Source of the DNA: Siderastrea radians
Taxonomy: Eukaryota > Cnidaria > Anthozoa > Scleractinia > Rhizangiidae
Assembly (NCBI GenBank): GCA_964017195.1
Contig: OZ024895.1
Location: forward strand, 17,816,034 to 17,880,033
Reading direction: 5' to 3'
Length of the DNA: 64,000 nt
Each line of letters opens with the position of its first letter. Position 1 is the stretch's first letter. The notes beneath the pieces were generated by a model, which ran no database searches, had not been told where the DNA came from, and saw only the letters and a list, made by a program, of their open reading frames with translations. Of the stretch, positions 22,937 to 37,900 are shown piece by piece. The translations under genes were made by a program, and so were the position numbers.

Positions 22937-25900
22937 CTGAAACAAACAATTATAACATCTTTTACTGAAGTGGGCAACGTTTTCAAGTTCATAACTTTCG
23001 CCTCTTATAAAATACGTAATTACTGATTGTGGCTGGTTGGTTTTGTAAAACTCCACTTGATATTGCCTCGTTAAAAGTCTACTACAACTAATATTTGAGC
23101 AAGATACTTACGTACACATTTAGCACACTTTTGAACAAACAAACAAACAAACAAACAAAACAAACAAGGAAGGAAGGAACGAACGAACGAACAAACGAAA
23201 GCTGGGTCCATTGTACTAACAATATTCGACTACCCTACCTAGAATTCTGGAAATTAACGTTACTTCTCTTATTTCCTTTGCAAATACTGTCGAAAGTTTT
23301 AAATTCAAGAAAGGAAATGGGTATCTTACTCGGGCAGGGCACGTCCGAGTTGCAGTCCATAATGGTCAGAGGCTTAGGAGCATGGTGACAATGAATTTCA
23401 GGAGCTACCACCATTCTTCCCAGATCATTGCGTCGTTTGCAAACCAGGCTTCGTTTCTTAACACCTCCAGCACATGTGGACGAACACTGTAATACCAGAA
23501 GAGAAACTTATTATGACGCTCGTCCTACTCCAATTTTGAAAAGAACTTCTTCTTAATGGAGGGTGAATCCAGTATAAGTGCTTTGGGTACGTGTTGTTGT
23601 GGGAAAGGAGAACACAAGGCTATAACTTCTTCTCAGTGGAGGGTGAATCCAGCATGTCAGTAATAACGGTTGCGAGCTGTTGTGGAGGAGGGGTACACAA
23701 GGCCTTGATCCGTTTTGAGTCCTTATCCTATTACAAGTGTTTAGGTTGGTATAAATCGTTAACTTCTGGAATACTCAAAATGACTTGGAGGATGAATTGG
23801 AATGACAGCTATTTACATATATTTCCTCATCACAAGGATATCATACCTGAGACCAGGCAGTTGGTTTCCACTCTGCGTGACATATAATTGCATTACAGCT
23901 TCTTTGTGTCGCACCAGAGGGCTTGTCACGACTACATGACGAGTCAGACAGAGATTCGAACCTAAACGGGGAAACCTTCCGGCGGCAGTAAATCTTCCGC
24001 TTTTGTATTCCTTTACCACAAGTCCTAGAGCATGAACTCCAATCAGACTGGTACCACCTGACAGGAACATAAGGTATTTAGGGCATGCTTGATGAAATTA
24101 TTTAAATGACTTAAATTATTCTAGCTACCTCGTTCATTCCTATTCCATAAGGTACCAAAAAAGGTAACTAAAAGCGGTAATTTTTTCCAAGTGTATGAAG
24201 CCTATTCAGTCCAGGCCTTTATGGACTTCAAAGACGGAAGGAGAGGGGGCTGATAGGTTCACAGAACAGACAAAATTGTCTCCTGTGAGTTCCTTATAAA
24301 ACAATGACGACACATAGAGTGGTAATTACGTCATGAAATCCAATTAGCCGCCATCTTGGTTTTCTCATATCTCCAAAACTTCAGAAAACCTTCAAAATTG
24401 ACTTAAATGTAATTAAAACCGACAGAAAAACTTTAAAATGACAGAGAGATAGACGTTTAAAAAATAAGACGAAAATTAAAATGATTTCATTTAAAACAAA
24501 CACAAAAGAAAAATCAACATGACACGTCATACCTAAATGTCGCCGAATACTTTGAAGGCAAAATTACAAAGTTTGATGGCATTTTCCTAGACAAACTAGA
24601 GAAACGTTCAAAGTCCGTGCGTGCACAATCAGTTCCTCCCCAAACCCTATCCATCCGCCGCTCTGAGTAAGTAGGGTTAACGACAGTCCTGAGATAAGGA
24701 CTTCTTAAGGTAGAGTAGACCCCAACTACATTAAAGACCGGCTATTTTGAGCCGTTTGCGTCTTCTGACAATTCTCTTGGATACTGTTATTCTGAATAAC
24801 AACTATTATTGACTTCTAGCACTCCTCCCCCGATTTCGCAAATGTTTTTTCGTCTGTTTTGGTTTTTGGACGGTCTACTGTATGTTCAAGGTACTGAGAC
24901 AAATGTTTGCTTACTCGGGTTGGCATGGATGAGTGTTACATGAGCGTTCAGCTGCTGGCTTCTTTGACTTCCTCAAACACAGATCATCTCCAATGTACGA
25001 TCCATCGTCGATTCTGGCACATTCAACTGTTCGCCTCTGTTTGCCTTAACATCCATTGAAATACGACAATCATTTATCACACTTATCGTGATGTTTTATC
25101 ATTTTGAGAAGGCTGTAGTATAGGCACAATCACATAATTACGCCTCTTTTTAAGCCCTTCCCTTCCTTTCCCTTCTTCACTTAACTTAACTTTTAAGCTT
25201 TGCTCCAACTTCCTCTCTCCTCCACGTAGGCCTCCTACAGTCGCACCTTAATTGCACACTTGGGAAAAAACGCACGGAGGCTGGGAAGAGCGAAAAAGTA
25301 GCGCTCCCGTTTTCTTTTTCGCTGTTGTTTACTAGTAGGAGCCTCCGTGGAGGAGGGATTCCAACTCTCATGATTTATCAATTCTCTTTTTTCCTTTAAA
25401 TTAATCTTAAATAGCTCTGGGGTAGAGGGCGCCTTGGAATCAGGATGGTTTACAGCCAATGGTCAAGTCAAGTCTTTCGAGTGGCTTTGTTAGTCCTAGG
25501 ATTACACTAACCCGAACAATCATTTTTTACCGACTTATGACTCCTGGGCTCAATCTGTCGTCCCTTGCAAACGAGGAAACATTGCTGTGGAAATATTATT
25601 TTCCGGAATGTTTCTTGGGCGCGCAAACGAGTGGGAATCAATGTTTCTTTGCCGCGCAAACCAAGAAACATTTCAATGACAAAGGTTTGCGCACGCTCAA
25701 TTTAGGAAATGCAGCCCAAGCGACCGTGGAATCTAGTCAACATTTGTTTCCCCGGTGGGCAAACCGGGAAACATTTGTTGCGGAAAAAAATGTATCTGAA
25801 AAAATCAGAAAAATTTGTCGTTTCTCGGAAACAAAAATATTTCCGTAACAAATGTTCGTGTGCACGCAAACGGGGAAAAACTTAAGGGAACATCTTTCTG

Positions 25901-28900
25901 TAACAATGTTTCTGCAACAATTTTTCCTCTTTTGCGAGGGCCAAATTTTAATATATGATAATGAGTTGACCCCTACAGGACCATTTTGGTGGCAAAAGTT
26001 AACAATAGCAAAGTACACTACGTTTGGCCCCAAGTTACGGTAGTTCCAAGAAGACATTCCACAATGGGAATTCCCCCCCCCCCTGCCACCTTCTTCTCTT
26101 TAGCTCCTAGATCGGGCGCTGTATGAAGCTGTGATTACATTTTTGTTGAGTTCTTTAAATACCTATTGCACATTTCCTTGAACATTGTCCCCACGCCGTG
26201 ACTTTCCACTGAACATGTTCAACACCTACAATGGAAGACAGAGTTGGATCGTACATTCTGTACCACACTCCGGTCTTAGGAAACCCAGGAACAAACTGAA
26301 AGAGATGAAAAATGCAGACAAAACGTTAGTCAAAAGGATTTTTCCCATTTTAGTTTACTGACGAACAATCGTAAACAAAAATCTATAGAGAATACCAGGC
26401 CAAGAACAACTAAAAACACCACCAGAAGACGGGAATTGTGGTTTGTGGAGGGGGACAGGGGGCGGGGGATCGGGAGAAAAAGGGGTGGGAGGTGTACGGG
26501 AGGCGGGAGAAGAGGATGGGGAAGCGGGATCCAAAGGTGGCGGAAGCGAGAGAAAAAGGGAAAATTACGCAACATTGCGCAATGTTTCTCAATTGAAAAA
26601 TACAAAGAGGCGGGAGCCAACAAATACAGGGTGGGAACCCGGATTAAAGGTTACGGGAAGCGGGAGTTTTAAACCCCCTGACCCCTCCCGGTTTGTCAGG
26701 CGCCCTGAGGAAAGTAGCCAGGACTCTCCCTTTAGGTTCTCACTAACTGAACAAGGAAACAGAAATCCTTGAATACATTTTGTCAGAAGCTTCGCACACA
26801 TCTAATCGATTCCTTTATTGAGGATCACGTTTGTAATTCTGACTGGAAGAGTTTGTAATTCTCACTGGAAGAACAGATACAGCTGAACCTTACGTAAGCG
26901 ACCACCTAAAATGTCAAGCCCAAGTGGTCTCTAACAGGAGGTGGTCGTTTCCAAAGGCTCAGACCACAGGGAGGCAAAATTTTGATGTCTTAGTTTAGCT
27001 ACTTTCAGATGTTTCATTTTAATAAACCATGCGCAGACTGACAATAGACCCAAACTAAGTGTGATATCTCCGTTAGAACTTTCACAAATTGACAGTCCAA
27101 TGCGCCAAAATTTTTAAAAACAGAGACAAGGTGTGACGACCAAAAAAAATTCAAACTGTCAGCCCAAAAAGTGGCCGCCTACAAGAGGTGGTTGCTTACG
27201 AGAGGTGGTTGCCTACGAGAGGTTCCAGCTATAGTGACTTCACTGAGGTCATTTTGATATTGTGAAAAAGTGGTCGCCGACAGGAGGTGGTCGCACAGAG
27301 AGGTTTTACTGTTCTTGAATTTCAAGTTTTCAAAAGTATTACACACACTTCTGAAATGGTCAACTTCAGGAGGTGCCAAGCCCCAGACACTTGGCAGTTG
27401 ATGGTAGCCCCTCTTTCCCCCCCGCCCAAGATCTCTTTTAAGGCATCGAAATGGAGAAGGCTAAATTCGAGGTCACGTGTCCTGCTCTAGGTTGTAAAAG
27501 ACACAAACACATAAGAGGTAGGAGGGTTTATAAGAACAAACGAAATAAGATATGTAAGATGTCGCCTTCATCGCAACCCCCACAGATCCAGTAGTGTGAT
27601 ATCGATATTTTTGAATGCTGTTGGTCCACTTTACTTGAATAGGAGCGAAAAGGGAGGGGATAACACCTGACACCCTTACGATTAATTAAATCTTTGCTTG
27701 TAGATCAATCTGGCCATGACTACAGCAACAACAAAAACAACAACAAACGAAACGGTCGAGCGTCTTTCGAAAACGACAGTTCTTTCCCAGAACTGCGTCC
27801 ACAAGCACCATCACATCAATTGTAAGATACAATGCTTAAGTAAATAAGCGATAAACATAGATTTGACAGAAAAAATCGTTTTCAAGTTACCTACCACTAT
27901 AATGAGTTTTTCGGTCGTCGGTCCCGGTATGAAAATCGTGTTGATGTCCAAGTCCTTCTCGTGGTAATAGCGAACCTTCGTTCCTGCTGCAAAAACAGTT
28001 CGGCTCCACGAAGGCATTGGAATGACATATTTTCCTTCTTGATTCTTGATACCTAAAGGATAAGTATATGACACGGTTAGGTTAATTAAGGTAAGATTAG
28101 GAAATTGAAGGCAAGGTAAGGTAAGGTAAGGTGAGTGGCTAAGGCGAAGTAAAGTAAAGTAAGGTAAGGTAAGGTAAGGTAAGGTAAGGTAAGGTAAGGT
28201 AAGGTAAGGTAAGGTAAAGGTAAGGTAAGGTAAGGGAAAGTAATGCCATGTAAGGTAAGGTACGGTAAGGTAAGGTGAATTAAGTAAGGTAAAGTAAGGG
28301 AAGGTAAGGTAAGGTAAGGTAATGCCTATTTTTTCTGGGGGTGACACGTGCCACGTTATCTACAGATTACTGACAAACTTGTGGCCATTACATAAAATAA
28401 AGAGTTAATTAAGTACTGACATCAGGAAACTTAAAAGGACTAAAATACTGACGACTTGAAAGTAATTAATGATTTATCTTCATTAAGCAGAAAGAACAGG
28501 CAAAGGTTCCTCGCTAAATTCCGCTAGGTTCCACACTATCAAAATTAATGGGGAATACCAAATAAATTGTAATGATAACCCTCTCTCAAACAAACGCCCT
28601 CTCGACTTCCTCAGTAACTTCCTTCAAACTGCTCTTCTGTCAGGATAATACTCAATAGAACATTAGCTTGCTGAAATGATTTGAGGTTGTTTACAGGAGT
28701 AGAGTACCTCTTGAAAACGCCAGTATCATTTCATTGTGACCGAGCTTCCATACCGGTAAATACTCGTACACAGACGTTTTGAAGGTTGCTGATCCTTCCA
28801 GCATGCAGGAATGACGACGACCCTAAGTGAATGTCTTACCGGAGCACCAGACAGTGTGCTGGGTGGGGGGGGGGGGGTGACACACAATTGTACTCTCTAA

Positions 28901-31900
28901 GGTGGGCTTTAAAGGCTTTAAGAGCACGAAAGCTTAGGGGCCTTTGAGCATCTACTGTTTTTGAGGTATGAAAAGGTTCAATAATTGCTCTAGGTATCAA
29001 ATCTATTAAAAAAAATTACATTAAAGGTAAACACAAAATATTACAGTGATAAAAAACTGACAGTGACAAAAACAGGTTGCACTTACCAAGAAGGTTTTTG
29101 TCCGGTGTGTCTTGTTTCACGTACACAGAGGTTGAGCCCACGGGCACTTCAAAAATGGTACATGCACTGTCTGGTCCTTGAAATCCAAAAAAAGAGGAAA
29201 TTCATAGTTTAACTATAAACAACGATGAATTCTCTTGTGTCAAAAGCATTGCAAAAACACTATTTACTATAATTCAAGGCTAGTTCGATAAACTGGGATT
29301 ACATTGTTCGCAGGATGGGCTTAAACCGGAGGCGTGTCATGGGAAATAATCCCCGAACCACGACGAACTCGTATCGGTATGAATGGCGTACCGGGATCAT
29401 ATTAATACCTCTATTAATCCATGTTCTCATTAGAGTTCAATTATAAGATCGAGGTTTACTTCAACATGGCCTAAGACCTGATCACGTGCCCTTAATACCA
29501 CAAAATATAAAATGAAAAAATACAAGATAGACTTACCGAATCCAGGGCAGTTTTCATTCCAGAGTTTTTTGACGTATTTGCATTTCGAACTGTCGCCCCC
29601 GCAGACTCCACATCGATCACGCTTCATCCTAGATTCTATTCCGTTGTCACAGCCTACATGCTGGTAAAAGCGTATGCGTTCAGAGTGTATACATCCAAAT
29701 ATAACAGCAGACACATTTATTCCGTCGTCATAAACTCCTTCCCCTTGAGCCAAACATTGAACAGTGTTGGGGGTTTACTCTATGAATGTTTGGGTGGGAG
29801 TGTGCCGTTGGGTTACTGAAACCCTTATTATATACCAGAACATGTTTAGCTGCATTTTGCAACCCTATTCTAAACTGGAAACCGAAAATACCTACCGTAT
29901 CCCAGACTCGTCAAATGTCAATTCCTATTTTAGACTATGGTTTTTGACTCTGATCAGTTTCTGATGAACTATAACCTATTTTAGACCAAAACAGTGATTT
30001 CTACACCCTTTTCCAGACTTGCCTACCCGTATAGCTTATATATGGGAGTGCACCCCCCCCGGCAGGAACAGTGCTATTTTTAGTATCCTTCGTCTGCAGG
30101 AGAAATCCTAAAATTTAACTATTTAAATTGAAAGCTATAAAGAGCTACTGTAGGCTACTTCTAAGCTAATGTTTATTACGGTGCATGGCAAACCAGTGGA
30201 TAGTGTTTTTTACGCGCTCTGATTGGCTACTCGAACTCCCGACATTTTACTGGATTTTGCGCGCGAGTTTTCCCTCATTTCTCAGGAAAAAGGAACTATT
30301 TGGTGCTGGCTGGTTTGGTATATACTGAAACGGTGAAGATTCGGTGAGGAGTGGTAGATATTTATCTCCCCGCTTTGAGTCTTGACAAATATTAACCACT
30401 ATACAAATCCACTTCGGTGAATAATTGTTAATTATTCTGTACACGGTGATTCTGGCGTTTGAGTCTTTGACTACAAACTTAAAATCTGACTATTCAGTTT
30501 AAAGGCAGGTTCATTATTATCGTGGTATTGTTTATAATCATGTACAAGATGCAGATGAATCGAAAATTCCCATGTGATCATTCAAATGAAGACTACCGAA
30601 CTTTTCTTTCCTGTGATAACATTTATGTCGGTCAAGCCCAAACGATAACTTAGTCTATTATGATCCAAGAAACCCTTTTGGTTTCCTCTTAAATGCTAGG
30701 ATGACAAAGTAAAATTAATTAATTAAATAAAAAATGAATAAATGAAAGAATGAATGAACGAACGAACGAACGAAAGAAAGAACGAACAAACTATCGAATG
30801 AATGAATGAACGAATGAATGAACGAACGAACGAAAGAACGAGCGAAAGAACGAACAAACGAACGAACGAACGAAGGAATGAATGGATGGATGAATGAATT
30901 AAAATAGCAGTTTTTTTCTTCAATTAGGGGTCGTGCCTATTAAATTAAGAAAAGTCCCTCAAACGGTTATTATTGTTCCGTGTCACGGTTACATTAATGA
31001 GAGTTAGCGTTTTACATTGGTCTTTGCCTTGAACGTGATGTAACTGCAGTTTTGGATCAGATATCTACCCAAATTTTTTATTTCCTTTTTACCCTTATGT
31101 TAAAAAATTCTAATTAAACTTTCTTGCAGTAATTTGTGTAATAATTTTAGAATCATTTTGTTGGTTTTCTTTACTTCTTTTTTGACGTCACAGAAAAAGC
31201 AAGAAAATCAAAATCAGTGGCGGATCCGAGATGGGAGCTCGTCGGAAGTTTTGACGATTCCTACGTGCCATAAATTTATGATACCCAATGCAGAGAAACA
31301 TTTTTGGATGTAATAGTCATCTTTACGTTTTACTGCAATAATCTAATGCCCCTGGAAAAATAGGAGGGTTTAGGGAATGGAGGTGCGCTTTTCTCATAAG
31401 CCCCCAAATTTTTTTCGGCCGATTTCGGGCACTATAATTCACACTGTAACTTCAAGGAAAAGAAGATTCTAAGCATGAAACTTCGAATTCGCTATAAGTT
31501 AAACATTTCTTATTTTAAAGATATGGTAAAATAACAACTTTATAGAATGAGTGGCTTATATTTTTGAAAATGGCTTTTCGGGGCTTTCGAGAAACACGGA
31601 GATGAAAATGTCGGGTCCAAGGGGGGTTATAAGCGGTCAGAATTATCAACCTGCTTTATCACACAAAACAACACTGAGAATCATGCTTTCTTACTTTGCA
31701 TTGTCCCTGTATGCACACATCTCGGTTTGTGGGGTCACTTGTACATCTCGTCCCATCCTTGACGTTTTTCCGTTGAGGGTATGCAGTCTGACCCTTGCGG
31801 CAGGTCAATGAGCAGTGGGCTAAGAACGAGAGTGAAAGGTTAACTAGGTAATGTCTCATGATGGCTGCAAGCCGCCCACTTGGCCGGCGTTTCAATCTGG

Positions 31901-34900
31901 ATTCTCTAGCATGAAGCAAGTGGAAACATTACTACTCTCCCCTTGATAGGGTGCTAGTCCATCACAGGATGCCCAACATCAAGTAACTAGGAACATTACT
32001 ATTCTCCCCTGGATAGGATGCTAGTCCATCACAGAGTAATATCCCTGGCAGTTTTTCTCTCGCCCCCCTTTATACAGCCGCGTAGGGAGAGACTTTTGAC
32101 TTTGACTACAAAATTTGCAGTGGAAAAAGGTTCTAATCTAGAGAAACAGAAACTTTGGTTAACTTTAAACACGTAGTAGCGTTAATCAGCTTTTGATCAA
32201 CGAGGCCAGGGTAGAAATTAAAGAGACAATGTAGAGTAAGGTTTCTAGTTTACCTAAAGGACACGACACCATGCAGAGACCAGGTCAGTCAAAATACCGA
32301 TCTTGCGATCTTCGTATCAAGTACTAACCAACATGAAAAAAATTACACGTAGACACTTATGTTACCTGAAGTATAGTAGGCCACAAAATCGGGATCGATC
32401 TCTTCACACTGGAGCTGACGAAAGGTCTTTGATCCCGCTGGGCATGGCTGTTACAAACAAACAAATACATCAAAGGGGCTGCGCTGGGATTTTGCTGGCT
32501 TTTTGGCATGCACTGTGTTAAAATTATGCCTACGTACCTTGTCTTATTTGCAAAATACAGATTAAATTCGGACACTGGAATCAGGTGGAAATAGTGCTTA
32601 AAATTTTTGGGAACAATGGAGTACAACTTTCTTAAACTGTCAAACAAGTACTTCAGAGATATGGTAATTAGAATAGATAATATGACGGAATATCGCTAGA
32701 AAAAGTCTTAACTAGTTCAGAAACCATACTGGAGAATTAAAAACACAGTTGCTCTTCAACCAAGGCCCCACAAGTGAAGCAGCATGTCTTCGATCCTGAA
32801 CCAAATAAATATGGACTGACGTGCATTATCTGGTAATTATAACGCAGAGAGAAAAAATAACAAGTTATGTTGTTTTGCTCTGGTCCGAGTGAAAACCGAA
32901 ATCGTTGCCAAGCAAAAACCAGAGTGGGGTAAGCAACGATAATAAAAAGAATACTACTAGAATCGACACCGCCTCGGGGCGCCCCGTTTGAGTTGAGATT
33001 TTCTTCTCCGAATATACGAGACAATTATGGTACTTTTTAACGCAAGTTCCACTGAAAAGATTCTTTGGAAGCTCTTGAGGAATAAGGACTATCTTATTTT
33101 AACATAGAACTCGGCAACCGTCCGACAATAGAAATAACGGCTTCTTACCTGTGGGTTACAGATTCTCCAGTGTCCTTTGTCTGGGCCAATGCAGTTCGTT
33201 CCACCATTCTTTGGTCTGTAGGTATAATTTGAAGGTAAGGCACTGGTATTTATTAGCACTTTTAATTGAATGTATTAAATTGAATCTAATAGAATCTCTT
33301 ACGCTGGATTGGTGCAAGTTCTCGTTTTGGATTGAACACCTCCACCACAGGGTCGAGAACAAGGTGAGAACGCTGACCAATTGCTCCAACGGCCATTGAT
33401 AACACGTGATCCGTCATCTACACACTCACCATTTATACACCACTGCAAGGAAAATATAGGGTGACTATTCAAATGAAAGCTATTGAACAGTGACTTTTCT
33501 GTGATGCTATGCAGCACTATCGGAAACATTTCTCTAATTGTCACAATCCGCCTATCTGCGCGCGGCTCTCCCTTCCTCCTTAATGTCGAGTGAACCAATT
33601 TTGGTTGTTGGAAGTCATTGTTTTCAACATTAGGGAGGCTGACAGGGAAAGTGTTCCAAAAATGTGCCCGATATTGAAGCTAATTTTAACTGCTAACCCT
33701 ATTCAGACCGGGGGATTCTGCCCACACGGACTTTAGACGTTTACAACTTTTCTCAATAAGGAAGCAGCAAAAGTCACCAGTACTTGTCCATCAAGTTTGA
33801 CGTTACCATGGCAACCTCTTTGACAAACGATGTTTTAGAATTTAGAATTTCCCTCTTTTTAATGAAAAATATAGTGTGGCGTCGTTAAGTATGACACGAT
33901 ATGATATGTGCTTTAATTTAGTAAGCCATGTTATGACATGGTATGGGTATTAATAACATAATTACATGTCTGTCTCCGCATCTTGTACCATCCGCAGGGG
34001 AGGTTGCTGAGAAAGAGCAAGCGTAGCCATCTTTTGTACATCCCAGCGATCCACACGAAGTCTGCACAACAAAAAAGTTAAAAAATTAGAGCAATGCCAC
34101 TCAGCAGTCAAAATAAAATAAAATAAAAATAATAAAATAGACTAAAATAAAATACTGTACAAGTTGAAGGGAAAAATTCTCTCGTTTATACATACCGAAA
34201 TGAACTCTTTCTTTAGGAGGAATTTCCAATACCTTAACATGATGGGAAACTTAACGCTTTCTAAAATTGACACGAATTTCAAAAATTTGCGTTAACTTAA
34301 GCCGTGCTGATTTTCTGAACAGTTAACTTCAGCAACCTTAGTTAAGTCTGGGGATCGCTAATTTCTACGACTTTTTTATTACGTATCCCCAAATACTGAA
34401 TCCCGTCATAAGTATGGGTAATTGACAATGAAACAACAGCCTCTTGTCATATTTACATGTTTTAAAACACCTTTTATAATATTTTAATAGAATATTGCTA
34501 CTTTTAGCGATAACTAAATTTGCGAAATGAGCAAGGACATGAAAAATCGATGATTAAAGTACTCGCTAAATTTTTACAGTCGCTAAATCTTCTAAGGGAA
34601 AATATTGCTGCCAATAACAGTAGCCTCAAGGTATTCTTGTTCTTAAGAGCGTGTTTTTCAGTTTGGACAAGATATCTCTGCAATCATCAATGTAGTCATC
34701 ACAAAGTGATTTTTCCTTGGTAGGCGTGTTGTAAATTTTGCCTTTTATTTTGTGTTAATTTCTTTGTTCTTATTTTTGAACACGACCATTGAACTTGACG
34801 GATTAATATTTACTGTACACTACTATTTCTCTTCCCCAAAGCCTGTGATTATTTTGGTCTGCGTCAAGAACTGGACTCTAGGGTCAAAGTGCATATTACT

Positions 34901-37900
34901 CACCAGTTTTTGAGAGCATGCGTAGAAGTTCTGGCCATGGATCATTTTGCATTGTTCGTCTCGACTGATCACCTGTCCTGGGAGTTTTCCATAAAATTCT
35001 TTTGGTACATGTTTGACAGCAGATGTTGGAGGAAAGTCATCTAAACAATTGGACCTGGTGCTGTTAGGGAAAAAGATGTAAGAATAGTTATATAAGTTTT
35101 AGAGAAACAACAAAATTTTATTACCTGAAGTAAAAGAGGATTGCAGTTAAGAGCCAAAAGCTATGCAAATATGAATTCGCGTTTACCTTGGCTATTTACA
35201 CATACACTTTCTAATTGGGCTCCAAAACCCGCGTCACTTTCTCTACCAATAATTAGAAATAAGATCAAAATCAATCGTACTTTTTTTACAATCATTTTTG
35301 GCGTTTTGCTTCGTCTACAGTGAATTTTTAGAATAATTTCCAGCTTTGCTTCGTTTTATGGCGACTGTCAACTAAAAGCCCTGCTAACCGTAATTTAAAG
35401 TGAAAACCAGAAAACATTTTCATGCCACTTTCGCTGAAATCCCCTCCCTGAATTTTTAGACCAGAAACAAAGAAACGTTTCCTACCAGGATGCTCCTAGT
35501 GACCATCGACCAGTTCAGCTGCATGTGTTTGTACAGTAGACTTATACTATCTTAGACACGCAAGGGAAGCCTAAAATGTTCGGGAGAACGGGAGTTCGAG
35601 ACAACCAATAACAAGGGAGGATAAAGTAAGAGAGTGAATCCCCGTGCCCCATGATAATCATTTGAAATTTATTATTAGTTCCTCCTCAGTAATGCTGCAA
35701 AGGTCATTTTTATCTGTTGTTCCCATGTTAACAGTCTAAAATTACATGACGTCATTCTAACTGACCAATGAGGCGTCGTCCTTAAAATAACCACGCAGTA
35801 TATTACAGAACCAAAAATAGATATCAAATAATTTTCATCAGAAGAGGCTTATGTATGGGGGATTCGCTCTCTCCCTTCATCTTCTCTTGCCAATAGTAAA
35901 GAAGTGAGAACATCAACCAAGGGAACCGAGTGTCAGTTCGAGGTGGCAGAAGTTTCGAGAAAAAAACCGGGGTTCGAGATAACGGGGGACTACTGTCTTA
36001 AAAGTTAGTACATGGATGCAAAGTGGGCCGAGATGGTGTGGCGGTTCGAGCGCGTTGGACTTCCGATCAGGCCCCAGTTGTTCAAAGAGCGGATAACTTT
36101 ATCCACTGGATAAGCGTAATCCAGCAGATACAAATTGTGGGAAAATCTCTACACAACCCTATGATTTATAAAAAGAGTAAGAGTGTATCAATAATGAAGT
36201 GTGTGGCTTGCAAAAATCTGGCCCAATGTGTAAGTTGAAGAAAAATTACTTTATTGGATAGCGACTTCTCCAGCTGGATAAAGTTATCCATTCTTTGAAC
36301 AACTGGGGCCTGACGGTCTGTGGCTCAACGTCCATACCCTGCCATCGTGTTTTTTTTTAGACACGAAACTTTACTCCGCACAGTCTTTCGCCACCCAGGT
36401 GTATAAATGGATACCGGCGACATACTGCTTTAGGTAAACCTGGGATGGACTAGCATCCCATCCAAGGGGAGTAGCAATACTCTCAGTGGCTTTATGCGAC
36501 AGAAACTGGGTTAAGCTCCGGCCGTGTGGGCCTGCTGTGGCTCGTGAGCGACTTTACCTTTACCTTGCATGGATGCAAATGGCCGGTGAATTTAGTTTGG
36601 CAGTACCTTAAGAATTCTTGGAATTTTTCCCTACTGCACGCAGACCATTTCATGGCTCCGGGGCCACTGGGTATGGTAGAAGCCATGATATTTTTATGAT
36701 TCGCACAGGGAGGCCCGTCATGTGGTACACCCATCCTTGATGATGAAATAAAAGAGATGAGTGGAAACATTAACACTTCAACAAAACATTCAACACATTC
36801 AACAAAACATCATTCTAACAAGAACATTTATCACGATGATAACTGACTGATGCTGCAAAATCGATTTCAGTTGAAAATTTCATCGGAGTGAAAATGCCTG
36901 ATTAGGGCCCGAGTAGCCCCGCAGCTCTTAACAACCTCTAATTTCATTGGACCTTGGTATCACGCAGCTCTACTGTTTTTGGGGCTAGGGTCCATTGGTT
37001 TGTTGTTTGGTGTATTGTTTTCTCAGCAAATCAGAGAAGACCTTGTAAGAGCTGCGACATCTCTTTAGGAAACACACAAAACGTGCTTATGTGAGGTAAC
37101 CCTACTTGAGTGAAATAGCAGTGTAAATAATTTGTTTATCTTTATCGATCAGCTGTTTTTGTCGTTTAACCGTCCTCTCATTCCTGTTTATAATTGTTTT
37201 TACAGTGTAAAACCTTGAGGTGGGAAAATGCAATTTCTTAATAATTTCATCCAAGAACTACTCTTTTATATAATCAGTTTTTTAATTTAAATTAACTGCT
37301 CCTTGCCATCACAAATGACCCTTAAATACAGTTTATATAAAACAGCCAATAAACGGCATGCTTTATACCACGAAGGAAAAAAACTCTTAATAAATATCAA
37401 CCAACTCAGACACCTGCCAGCTGGGATTCATAACCTTCTCACGTTTTATTTGAGATATTTTTCAACTGTTTGTTTAGGACCACAATACGAATAGTTACCA
37501 ATTTTCTTCCTATAAAAATTATTCACATACATTCACCAACTAAAATCAAATCCACTCTGATAGCATAACAAATATCGTGCATTTTTTCAATAAATCGGTG
37601 AGAAAGTATTATTGATTTTTCGGTTTACTAAAACAGCAAAGCGTAATATTTTAATTTCGATAAGTAAAGCCTTGTAATTATTTCAATTTCGATCTGTTTG
37701 TTATTCAAAATGATAAAAAAAAATGATAAAAAAAAAAGACATTAAAAGCCCTCAGTGCAAACAACGTGATTTAGTAAATCAATTTTAGTTCGCTATTTCA
37801 TTGGACTGAAAAATGAAACAGTTTTTTTTCTTATTTATCATTCTTTCCTTATGTTTTCAAAGTGGAGAACGTTGTGTGGGAAGAAGCAGAAGCTATTGCT

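Noticed and set aside
27811..28347. 178-codon minus-strand frame
   Set aside because: Most of it is translation of the AAGGT microsatellite; only the 27,895-28,052 part is a real ADAMTS exon.
30723..30923. Hydrophobic-looking minus-strand ORF
   Set aside because: It is the translation of a GAAC/GAAT simple repeat.
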